Below, in pieces: positions 22,825-33,733 of a stretch of 64,000 nt of DNA (positions within the stretch are counted from its first letter, which is position 1; each line of letters opens with the position of its first letter). A program made the position numbers and the translations under genes. The notes below the pieces were generated by a model. It saw only the letters and a program-made list of their open reading frames with translations. It did not search any database and was not told the origin of the DNA. The DNA is from Nautilus pompilius (Eukaryota; Mollusca; Cephalopoda; Nautilida; Nautilidae), in contig JACATO010001434.1 in assembly GCA_018389105.1 (NCBI GenBank), positions 35,001-99,000 of the forward strand, written 5' to 3'.

Positions 22825-25568
22825 CGGGGTTTTTCAACCAGTGTTTTGCGATCATCCTCTAGGCGTTTCGCAAAATGTCCACCGGAAAGTAGATTATTCT
22901 ATAATTTTAGATGATTCATGACGTTAAAGAATCCAGGTTTCGGTTGTGTTTGTGTAATACCTGCCTCGCGAGGGAGGGAGGGAGGGGGGAGTTTGGCCTG
23001 ACATTTTCGGTGTCAGAAAATGAACACAGTAGGATAATTGTCAGCAAACACGGTCCGTATTACAGGGAAAACACAACCTAAAAGCTTTGACTCCCGATCA
23101 CTGCTACGGCTCATTGCTAAGTGTCGCTGATTGGCTGGCCGGGTACACGTGACACTTTGAACGCCGGCCGGCTCACCGCGCGAGTATTAAATGTAGTAGT
23201 CCGCCCTGGAACTCTTATAGCAATGCTTTTTATGAGTTGCGCTAATTCCATTGTGCGCTGCCGTGAAGTAAGGTAAGAGTTTCAGAAGGTTTAAAATAAA
23301 TTTGATTTTTATTTACTCTTTATGAGATGCGGACGCCATGTGGATTGCTTTTATCAAAAATCGATCCTAGAAATCGCATGTGCAAGCGGGGAGTTGCCGG
23401 TATCCGCCATTTTTTCTTCTCTTTATCGAAGATATGTTTGAACGAAGAGAATTTTTATTTAGAGATATCTTAAACGTCAAAACATCAGCAGATATAATAA
23501 ATAAACTCAATCATTTCACACACATTTGTGCATTTATGGGGCCCGACGCCGAGGTCACGAGGTTATGCAATGTCGAAACAAAGTTTTGATTTTATGTAAC
23601 TACAATATGAATAAATATTTTTCTGTACTTCTCCTTAGGATGGATACATTTTTAATTCAAGGAGGACGTTCTCAAGAAAACGTCGAAAATACAACATCAG
23701 GTGCCAAAGAAATACAACAAAGCAAAAGAAAATAGCATGAAAGATATTTGGCACTAGGTTCTACATGGACTGGTGATGGAAACTTTCCCTCGCCATTATG
23801 CTTTGGTGCCAGCAAAATCGAGTCGCCATTTTTCTACAAAGCACTCAAACCCTTCTTCAGAAGATGTAAAGTATCTTAAAAGACTTCAAATCTCACAAGC
23901 CAAACAAGCAAATGTGTTTATGAAGCAGTTAGCATTATCAGAGAAGGCCCAGGAAGCAAGCTTTGCAGTAGCTGAACTGATTGCGAGAAAAAGAAACTCT
24001 CACCTAATTGCAGAATCATTAATACTACCAGCCTGCATAGACATTGTTAAAATAACGATAAGTGAGGAAGCTGCAAAAGAAATTATGAAGGTACCACTAA
24101 CAGATAATACGATCAGTAGATGGATAATAAAAATGTCGGATGACACTGAGGCACGTGTTTCTGAACGAATAAATAAAGTTGGCCTGATTTTCGTGTTGCA
24201 AGTCGACGAATCAACAGACATTAGTGGAAAGCCTCAGCTTTTGACTTTCATAAAATTTGTTTATCAAGAATCTTTCATTTAAAAAAATTTTTTGGCTGCA
24301 AAAGAGCTCAACAGTACCACAACAGGACAAGATATTTTGAAAGCCATGAATGAATGCATCGAACAATTAGGAATGTCCTAGAATTACTGTATAGGTGTCT
24401 GTACAGATGGAGTACCTTTCCAGGGTCGGATCACTCAGTTAAAGGATTCGTCAGCATCGTCAAGCAGCAGAACCCTGGTGTAATTACTACACATAGCTTT
24501 CTTCATAGAGAAGCTATGGTCGCCAAATTGCTTACAGATTTAAAAATTGTTCTTAACGAAGTCGTTAGAATTGTTAATCATATTAAAACCAGATCAAAAA
24601 ACACGAATTTTTAAACAGTTATGTGAAGGCCATGAATTCAGAGCATAAAACTTTAATTATGCATACCGAAGTACGCCGGCTGGCAAAAGGACAAGTCCTT
24701 TTTCAAATATATAGTTTGCGCCAGGAAATCCTGGTTTATTTCACACTTGAAGAGTCAGAATTTACTGTTTATTTTAGTGATGATACATGGTGCGCCAAAT
24801 TAGCATTTTTGGCTGACATTTTCGGTCATCTTAGTAAATTCAATGAAAGTATGCGGGGTGAAAATGAAAACGTTTTTACTTCAACAGATAAACTTTATGG
24901 TTTCGAAGAAAAACTCAAACTTATGGCAAAGACGTGTAAAAAAAGAGATCTTAACATGTTTCCAAATTCTTCAAACTGTGTTATAAAAGATGATATCCAA
25001 GGGATTATTATTCAAGTTTTATTAGAATACAAAAAATGGAGCATTATTTCCCTTCTTTGTGTATGAAAAGTTATCATTGGGTGCGACAACCTTTTGCATA
25101 GATATCACATGAAAAATATCATCTAACCTTAAAAGAATAATTACTTGATATCAAAAAATAATAATGAACGCAGTCTTCGGCTATCTTTTAGCGCAAACAA
25201 CGTAAGCAAATTTTGCATCCAGAGGTCTTCTGAATATTCAAAGATTTCAGAAAAAGCTCTCAGAACACTTTTACCATTTTAAACTTCATATCTGTGCAAA
25301 CTAAGATTTTCTGCTATGCAAGAAATAAAATTAAAAAAAAAACGGGAGAGGCTTCTTTCAGTAGAAGAGCCAAGGTTGTGTCTGTGGGAAATTAAATCCC
25401 GTATAAAATATGTTTATACATTTATCTTTATAATATAATTTTGTATGGAAAAATACTTTCGTTTGAAATGAATATATAAAGCTTTAATATATCATTCAGT
25501 TATGGGTGGTCCGCCATATTATACCATTCCAAAGTGTTTAGCCACTCAAAAAAGTTGAAAAAACACTA
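22825..25568 (+). mobile_element. Decayed hAT transposon (Buster/ZBED5-like), nested in the minisatellite
   Basis: A 2.74-kb insertion interrupts the 41-bp array. Its left end reads CGGGGTTTTTCAACC (22825-22839). Its right end, reverse-complemented, reads TAGTGTTTTTTCAAC (25568-25554). These are imperfect terminal inverted repeats of the CAGTG-TTTCAACC type seen in many hAT elements. Flanking 8-mers are GTCTCCGG (22817-22824) and GTCTAGGA (25569-25576), 5 of 8 identical, consistent with an aged hAT 8-bp target duplication. The array resumes directly after it (TTTAAACTTGTTTATTTACTGTGACG). The interior encodes a broken transposase, listed separately. Confidence 0.85.
23640..25390 (+). pseudogene. 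hAT (Buster/ZBED5-like) transposase pseudogene
   Basis: The frame pieces read in order as one transposase. MDTFLIQGG starts at 23640, just after an acceptor-like CTTCTCCTTAG. A degenerate BED-finger region follows (YLALGSTWTGDGNF, then HFSTKHSNPSSED in another frame). Next comes a long segment at 23773-24282 with SEKAQEASFAVAELIA, PACIDIVKI, DNTISRWI and LQVDESTDISGK, the first catalytic Asp region. CTDG follows near 24398, then GFVSIVKQQNPGVITTHSFLHREA, MNSEHKTLIMHTEVR, and WCAKLAFLADIFGHLSKFN (to about 25066). SEKALRTLLPF near 25250-25285 marks the C-terminal hAT dimerisation region. Several stops and frameshifts break it and the BED cysteines are damaged, so it cannot make an active enzyme. 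Vertebrate ZBED5-type genes are domesticated relatives, but nothing here suggests domestication. Confidence 0.88.
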
Positions 25569-26375
25569 GTCTAGGATTTAAACTTGTTTATTTACTGTGA
25601 CGTCATCGTCCTCTGCTAGCACATCATCATTTATGGTGACATAATATTACTCAGGTATAACTTATGATTATTTCCCGTAACATTACTGTCCTCAGTTAAA
25701 AATTGATTAGTTACTGTAACGTTATTGACCTCAGTTTAAACTTATGATTATTTAAGGTAACGCTATTGCCCACAGTTCAAGAGTATGATAAATTCTATTG
25801 TCCACTGTTCAAACTTTTGATTATTTACTGTAACGTTATTGTCCACGGTACAAACTTTTGATTATTTACTGTAACGTTATTGTCCACGGTACAAACTTTT
25901 GATTATTTACTGTAACGTTATTGTCCACGGTACAAACTTTTGATTATTTACTGTAACGTTATTGTCCACGGTACAAACTTATGATAAATGTTATTGTTCT
26001 CGGTTTAAATTATGATTAGTTACTGTAAAGTTTTTCTACTCGCTTTAAATTATGGTTATTTACTGTAACGTTATTGTCCGCGGTTTAAACTTATTATAAA
26101 CGTTATTGTCTATGCGGTATCATTTTTGATTATTTACTGTAAGATCATTGTTCTCCGTTTAAACTTATGGTTATTTACAGTAACGTTATTGTCCACGGTT
26201 CAGATTTATAATAAACGCTATTGTCTTCGGTTCATACTTATGATTATTGGTCGTAACGGCTTTGTTCTGGGTTTAAAGTTATGATTATTTCCATTAATGT
26301 TATTGTCCTCCACTCAAACTCATAATTATTTACTGCAACGTTATTTTCCTCGGTTTAAACTTTTGATTATAAACT
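25569..26375 (+). repeat. 41-bp minisatellite, right part beyond the hAT insertion
   Basis: The array continues with more diverged units. A fairly uniform block (about 25795-25980) has the unit ACTTTTGATTATTTACTGTAACGTTATTGTCCACGGTACAA (split here only for naming) in four to five copies. Units then decay to about 26375. Greater divergence at both outer edges than at the centre (18-21.5 kb) is what is expected of an array homogenised from the middle. Confidence 0.92.
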
Positions 26376-27111
26376 CAATGATTTAGAAAACAGTTTTTCC
26401 ACATTAAAAAACAAACAAAACATTTGCCATAACAAAGAAAGCTTCATCACAAACCCATTTCACTCTTGAATGGTCTATGCGATAACAATGCTATGCCAGA
26501 AGACGTGTAACTCTGGTTCAGCTTGGAAAATTTATTGTAGTTACCCCAAAAAATGGCCAGTGTAGGTCGGATTAAACGTGATAATGCCCATTGTGATGAC
26601 TACATGACCTTTTTATTAACGTAAATATCATTGACTTAAGAACTCGTGTATAATCTAATTAGGCGCAAGTGACAGTTCTCCTCATTCTATATCTAGCTAT
26701 TTATCCGGAAGTATCTGTTTAAACATATAACCTATTTATTAGAACAAAAATATTGAATTACTGTATTTGTGCTAATTAGTGGCTGAATGTAGAATAAAAC
26801 ACACGGGCTACCTACGGCAAGATAATTTCTACACTACGTTTTTATGACTAAAATTCTTTAGTGTATAATGAACTTTAAAAGATCTTATTAGTCAGCGAGG
26901 GTTTGTTTTTTTTTTAAAAAAGAAAAAAATTCGGTAATTCTCTTGATAGTTTGTTATTAGCTTCCATTTACATAAGCAAAGCTACACGCATCAAATAAGT
27001 ACAAACTCCGCCATCTCTAATGAAAGACAACGGGATGAGTTAGCGCCCTTGATGGATTGCAACGCACTCATTATGTCAAAGTTCAAATCTCGAGATTCGA
27101 CGATCCGGTTC
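26376..27111. other. Unique AT-rich intron sequence between arrays
   Basis: No ORF, repeat family or motif cluster that I can support; there are poly-T/poly-A runs near 26907-26930. Confidence 0.7.
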
Positions 27112-27500
27112 TCTCTCTCTGTGTACTGACGTCATCTCTCTCTCTCTATGTACTGACGTCATCTATCTGTGTGTGCTGACGTCATATCTCTCTCTGTACT
27201 GACGTCATCTATCTGTGTGTACTGACGTCATATCTCTCTCTGTACTGACGTCATCTATCTGTGTGTGCTGACGTCATCTCTCTCTATGTACTGACGTCAT
27301 ATCTCTCTCTACTGACGTCATCTATCTGTGTGTACTGACGTCATATCTCTCTCTGTACTGACGTCATCTATCTGTGTGTGCTGACGTCATATCTCTCTGT
27401 ACTGACGTCATCTATCTGTGTGTACTGACGTCATATCTCTCTCTGTACTGACGTCATCTCTCTCTCTCTCTCTGCACTGATGTCATCTCTCGCTCTGGTG
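27112..27500 (+). repeat. Tandem array of TGACGTCA (CRE) palindromes spaced by TC/TG runs
   Basis: Between 27127 and 27460 I count 15 perfect TGACGTCA octamers plus one TGATGTCA. They recur about every 23 bp and alternate between spacers of the form TATCTCTCTCTGTAC and TCTATCTGTGTGTAC. TGACGTCA is the full consensus for CREB/ATF bZIP factors. The alternation gives an approximately 46-bp composite unit. Whether any factor binds it is unknown. Confidence 0.95.
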
Positions 27501-28589
27501 TTGTTGCTCCCCTTTAATAAAACCTAGCACCTTTCAAAAGTCATTGTTTCTAGACTTAGGGTCCCAACGCCAGCGCTTCCAGCAAGAAGCTTGGAACTTT
27601 CGGGACGAAAGAAAAGGAAGGCGGAGGGATAAATGTTGTCAAATGTTAGAAAAACAGATGACGCTGAAGTCACAACTTTAGAAAGTATATACATTTCGTC
27701 TGAGTAAAAAAAAAAAAAAAAATTCCCCCTTCCCCTTCTTTCCTCCCATAAAAAGTGATTTAAACTGACGTCTGTTCTACAGTGTATAAAAAAAAAATAA
27801 AAAAAAAAAACAGGCATCGCACGGCGAGCGTGAACTACTAGGAAAGACATTCACCGGGCTTGCATGGCTGGCCACTAGAGTAATGGCTCGCCACCGAATT
27901 AATATCAAAACGGGAATAAACTCGACGCCAGCGTCGTAGGCAGAAGTTTGGCGTCTTTGTGGTGCTAATGTTTCAAATCTGATTCCAGAAGTATCAGAAA
28001 AAGCACGCGGAATACTTCTCCTGGCATTTAAAGATATCCCTATTTTATTATTTGTATTCTAGTTTTCTGTGTCTTGATCTAAAACACGTGCTAAGAGCGA
28101 GACGGGGTAGCGGGGGTCTCAGAGGCGCAAGGTTGGAATAAGTAGAAATGAAGTTCTCCAAACTATATATGGCACAAAATAAAATGGCACTTTTTTTTTA
28201 ATTTAAAAAACAAACACACACACAACAAAAGAGAAATGTTTATGAAGCGATGTCGGAATATCTACTTTCTTCTTGATAAAATGAATTTAAATGTAGGAAA
28301 TTCCAAAACTTCCGGTTTCAGCTGAGCGTTTTAAATAAGATTATTATTAATAGCGATCATCTCTATTCGGTTAGAAAACATTGTGAAAGGTTTAAGCCTT
28401 TTCCCCTCCAACGGTGAAGCGAAAGAGTCTTTTAGAGTTTCGGTAAGTGCTCTAGTGTCAGGAGTTAAGGAACAAACAAAGAACAAAAGCGTTTCCAAAA
28501 TGGTTATTCATCAAACGGTTGAACTTTTATCACAGAAACATGTAAGTTAACTTTGGCGTAAAGACATTAAGGAAACTGGATGGTGTCAA

Positions 28590-29530
28590 TACCAGTTTGC
28601 GCTCTGCTGGGGCTGTACTCGTTTGGCAGATGGCAGATTCTCTAAGGCCGGAGAGCTGCTGGCAGGAAGGACGGGGACCGAACAGTCGCAGACAGATCCA
28701 GGCGGATGAATGGATAAACGTGAACGCAAGCGTGCTTTCTCGGCTATGGATACGATTTCGAGTGCGTGGAGATATTGTCCGGAGACCAGTTCAAGGTTGA
28801 CTACGGGTCACAACCCAAGCAGGTGGTTGCTACGTGTCATTCCTTGGCCCAACTTGTTTCCGATCTCTACGCGGCCGAGTATCAGACTCTGTCGTATGCA
28901 AAAGCTGCACGAAAGAAGGCCATGTGAGATGACCCACGGCGCTATTCTCTTGACCCGCTACCATAAACAGGAGCGGGTAAACTGGAGCCGTCAACGTGCC
29001 GCTTCGCCACCGCATCACTGTAGCCATATTCTTTTTACTGATTAGTCGAGATTTATTTAGCCTTTCAGTGTGAGTCAAGGCGCTTAATCCACCCCCCCCA
29101 GTATTTATCGATCGAAAGGGATAACTACGGAGAGGTGTGATGGCCTGGGTAGGAACTCTTCTTGGTTGGACGTACAGCGGGGCGGTACCCTGGCTGCAAT
29201 AGAGTGCAGGGACGAGATTCCGGATTCCGACGTTAGACTATACGCAGGTGCAAATGAAGATGATGATATCATTTTAATGGACAATAACGGCTCGTCCAAA
29301 AGAAGCGCCTGTAATCGACCAATACCTTCAAGGCTCGTAGGGTATGGCCAGCACATTCTCAACCCCTACCAACCCCTCTCCAAGAACAGATAAGACTGTA
29401 GACCTTATTGCCTATTGATGGGGTTGTAAGCAGCAAGCAGAGTAGCTATGAGTCATGCATTGTCGTCAGAGCGGGTACCACGTGTCCTCTTTACATCCTC
29501 TATGTTAGATTATTTTGTTTCCTTTTTGCG
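28590..29530 (+). pseudogene. Tc1/mariner-like transposase pseudogene
   Basis: Pieces in several plus-strand frames align in order with Tc1-type transposases. The helix-turn-helix part reads NVNASVLSRLWIRFRVRGD and IVRRPVQG (28597-28800). LLTRYHKQERVNWSRQ and SHILFTD-SRF (to about 29055) contain the first catalytic Asp with a stop after it. GGTLAAIECRDEI, VRLYAGANEDDDIILMDNN (29166-29300) is the second catalytic region, where the usual DDNA/QDNA reads MDNN. VIDQYLQGS follows, and a C-terminal SYESCIVVRAGT near 29440-29485. At least three frameshifts or stops make it non-functional. I could not find terminal inverted repeats or the TA duplication. Confidence 0.75.
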
Positions 29531-29804
29531 CCCCTAAGAATTATTAGTAAATTACACACTTCTTTTATTAAAAATCCGTGTTATATGAAGAAGTTTTGTG
29601 TTGGTCATTTTGGTGAATAAAACTGTAACCATTTTGAAAATATTTTCGTTATTTTCTTGTTGCTTGTCTTTTGGAAACCAGTGTATTCGAGATTTTTACA
29701 TACCTAATCACGTGCAGCAGAACGTCGACTAGAAAGTGACCCAAACCCATTTCTGACTTTTTAGAAATGTTTCCCTCAGAGACGATGTCAGGTTTGTGCT
29801 GAAG

Positions 29805-29900
29805 TATTATTAATTTTTCTCGATTTCCTCCCACATCTGAAGTAAGGACTTTCGGTAGGGTCTATCCGGTTCTTGTGGTCTGGACGTAGGCTACACGGCC
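29805..29900 (+). mobile_element. Partial SINE body
   Basis: TTTTTCTCGATTTCCTCC, CACATCTGAAGTAAGGAC and GTAGGGTCTATCCGGTTCTTG-like sequence match the body of the SINE at 13.5 kb (TTTCCTCC, CATCT, GAAGTAAAGG). No tRNA-like head is recognisable upstream. Confidence 0.45.
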
Positions 29901-30399
29901 TAAAGCCTGGCTGCTGCGCAGGAACAAGCCCCTACATTGTAAACAAACTCAGATACCCAGGTGTGCTTGCGTGAATGGGCACTTTCGGTTACCAGCGGCA
30001 ACCGTTGTTATATCAAAGTTTACAGTAGCTTTTCTATTCATCACAGTGTAAAAGCGGCCTGGGACCAGTTTTACATCTCGCGTTTTTTTTTAAATGAAGA
30101 CTTTGAGCAAAGCATTAGGCCGCGGGCGCCACACGGGGCCAGGTAAAGGAAGTTCTTGGTACTCTAACAGACCGAGTACTGCCGTCTTCGACGGGGGTAG
30201 GGGAACGCCCAACGAGAAGCCCTCTCCCCCCCCAACCTCCCTTCTGGTGAGAGGTCGGGAGAAGACACCAGGGTAACCACAGCACGGGATAGACCAGAGA
30301 GAAAGACAAAAAAAACCTACTGCAGCCTCGAGGGGAAACGGGGGCAAGAAGAGTAGGTAAGTACAGATGGAGGGGAACTACGCCCGTTGCCTAGTCACC

Positions 30400-33300
30400 T
30401 GACACAGACTGTAACTCGACCGCCGATACGACGAACAAGCACAAAAGCAAAAGAGGAATTCTGATTAAAACTAGGGGAGGAGAGGGTTAACTAAATTTCC
30501 TAGAAGAGTGAATTATAGAAAAGTAAGTGAAACAAAACGGTGTTATTCACCCGGTCATAGATACATCTTCATTTTAGTCTCCTTGCTTGTTACACCCCTA
30601 CACACACTCACAGAGAGAGACAGAGAGAAGCAAAGCAAAGGGTGGATCTGAAGTTTACTGAAACAATAATAAAACCTGTATTGTTCTATATACTAAAGGA
30701 AAATGACGTCACATGCAACCAAAAATGGGAGATCGCGAATTGTCAACAACAGAGTGCGTGTACTTACTCTTCTTCTTCTTATTATTAGCTGCTCACGCCA
30801 ATACGTCTGCCAGGCACCCCTATACCATTCCCAGAAATCCTTAGATAATATTGGACACATCCAAAAATCCTTTTCAGCCGTTTCCCCAGTAATGTTTATT
30901 GAAGCCGGGGGGATCTAAATAAACTGTTTTTGGTTTTTTTTTTTTATAATAAGACAAGAGGTCTTCGGAAATCATTGTTTAGTTAATTACCCGGATGGAT
31001 GAGCCCCTCGTGCAAGTTTTCTGGTTGTATTTATACACACGGCTTGTTGAACGAGTTTATTTACCGGCCGAGACTTGTCCACTTCTCGTTCGCGCGAGAC
31101 TTCGCAACTGCACTGTCCGACGACACCACCTGATCCTCCGGGCCGGCAACACTCTCGCCCCCCCTTCTCCTCCTCCACCTCCATCCATCCATCCATCCAC
31201 CGGCTACAGATTCAGACTTTATCAGCATCCTGACACGCGGTCTTGGGACTCCTCAAGGCTGGTTTAACTCCACCACCGTGAAATTGCCTAACTTCCCTCC
31301 CTCCTCCCACGGGTCGTTGTCTTTGGTCACTTACCTGACTTCCGCTGGAGCCCTTCGAAACCGCAGTCCAACGATTAGACATTTTCTTCTTCCCTTTTTG
31401 TTTTTTTTTTAAACCCCTCTCTTCGGGGGGGGGAGGTTGGATATCTGCGGGCGTACGCCAGCATTGGCCACGAGTCCGGCGGTGTCATGACGACTGCCAA
31501 GAATATGGCGACAGTTCCGTTTCGGTTCAGATAAAAGCGTTCGGCAAACCCGCCCAGTTTTTAGCGTCGAGAAAAAATTAATTAACCATAATTGCTGCCA
31601 TCACCAATACCTATTAGTATGGTCCGGGGTTGAGGGGGGTAGACGTACCTAGGACGGCTTTTACGTGACTCAGGACATCGACCAGTAGAGCGAGCTCTGG
31701 ATTAGACGACTAAACGTCAATAAATTCCCGATTACGCAGAAGCTCGAAGCCAGCGCAGTGCATCCCCAAGGCGCAGACGCCAAGTAATGACCCAGAATTT
31801 CTGTTTTGACTTTCGCCAATAAGGAGAACGGGGATCGGGGTTAAGTCCACGCCCCTTTTCTGTTTTTAAAATTATCCTCTCTCCACAGCTGGATAAGAAA
31901 TGGTGACGGTTAGAGCGGCGATCATGAAGTAGTCTTTTTTTGTTGTTTTTTTTCCCCATATAAATGAGAACATTCGGGAACGCAACCAGCGTCTAACCGG
32001 AAAAGATGGTGTACGCATGCGCGACGGATTTTCCGCTATTTCAGACTGCGCTGGCGAAGTCTGCGAGGTCCGGGCACCACACCACCGCCGCGAACGCAGG
32101 GGAGAGAGGGTAAACTTATTAGCTGTCAGATTGGGGATGATAAATAACCATAGCCTATTTTCATCTTTATATCAGACGAACCGTAACATTTGATTGTGCG
32201 TCCCTACGAAAGACGATAGATAAGCTCGCTGTCACGAGAGTTATCAGAGAACGAGCGATAGTTGGTAATAGTTGTGGGGGGGGAGGAAGTTGCTCTCCAG
32301 CTTCTTCTGTTTTTCACCCCGAAGCTAATCGTTATCGCTAACGCCAGAACGGTTCGCAAAGTGATCTCCCTTTTCGTGTCATTAAACAGCATCCAGAGAC
32401 GGCAATACTGCCCGCGACTCGACATGTCGTCGGGGTTACCTGTACAAGACATTAAAAGGAACGACAGCCGAAAGTAGTTTAGACCAATAAATCTTGCTCT
32501 TGGCGTACCGCTGGTAACAGGTAACTTTCGTTAACCTTTTCCCTAAACATGTAGCAAATAAAAAAAAAGAAAAAGAATAAGAGTATGGTATCAGGCGAGC
32601 GAGTCTTCGTGATAACTCAAACAACAGAATTAAACCCTCGTAAATCTCCTTTAATCGTCGAAAAGAAGTAAAACGACCTATTCTGCACTAATTGCTGTCC
32701 TTCTTCACTGTACAGCGTACGATACTCACCCCTTCCCCGACACACACACAAATTACTGTAACACCTTCACGAGAAAACAAAAGCAGCAACAAATATGGCC
32801 GGATCGAATTTCAGTTTTTTGTTTAGAGAAAATTAAAATTTACGTCCCCAGTGCTACATTCCAGAAATCTACCTGCCCCGGCGTTTAGCAGTGCTATTTC
32901 TTTCATCTGAGCCCCATGTTGACAGCCTGCGGGCAGCGCTTGTCAATGAGAGGTCGGCAGAGGTCGCTGCCACAATTGCTTTTCTGCGCTCATTATGCGA
33001 GGCCGCGATAATACATCTAAACAGAGGTCGGACTGGAGGCTCACGGGAAAAGCTGTTTTGAGGAGGGGAGGGCAGAACCTGGCGGATCCTGTTAGCGCCA
33101 TCTTGAGTCTGGTCAATGCGCCCGCGGAGTGTAGCGTGAAAAATTGAATCAGGGGCACTGCGCGCATTAATTAGCGTTCAAACATGCGGAACTAATACGT
33201 CCCAAAGTACAAATGAAATAAATTGAAGGGTTAATTACGAGTGGGAGGAAGAATGCGTGTGCGGAACCGCATCGAGATTAAATCAAACATGCGCGACACT

Positions 33301-33696
33301 AACAGTATGGCGTCCGAGCCGCGAGAGAGTCGTCCGTCATTGTCAGATAACTCATCGACATAGGTGAGTGGCAGAAGTAGGCACGGCGCCTGACTCCGTA
33401 CAGATCACCCCCCCCATCCCCCTTTCCTCTCACCGTCCGCACCTTCGTTTTCACATCAGCGACGGGCGCTTCCCTCCACGATTCCGCGAAAAGCAAGGCG
33501 TCACCGGAAGTGGCCCGACGTGTTGGCTTCGCTCCCAGCATGCTCAGACATACTCGTTTGGCTTCGACATTCTGTTCAAAGAACTAAGCAAGTTTCACTT
33601 TGCGAAACCCAACACCGGTGGAATGACATTTCAAATCTCTCTCTTTTTCATTAGTTAATCAGTGATTGTTGACATATCTGAAAGTATATATATGTA

Positions 33697-33733
<37 letters not shown>

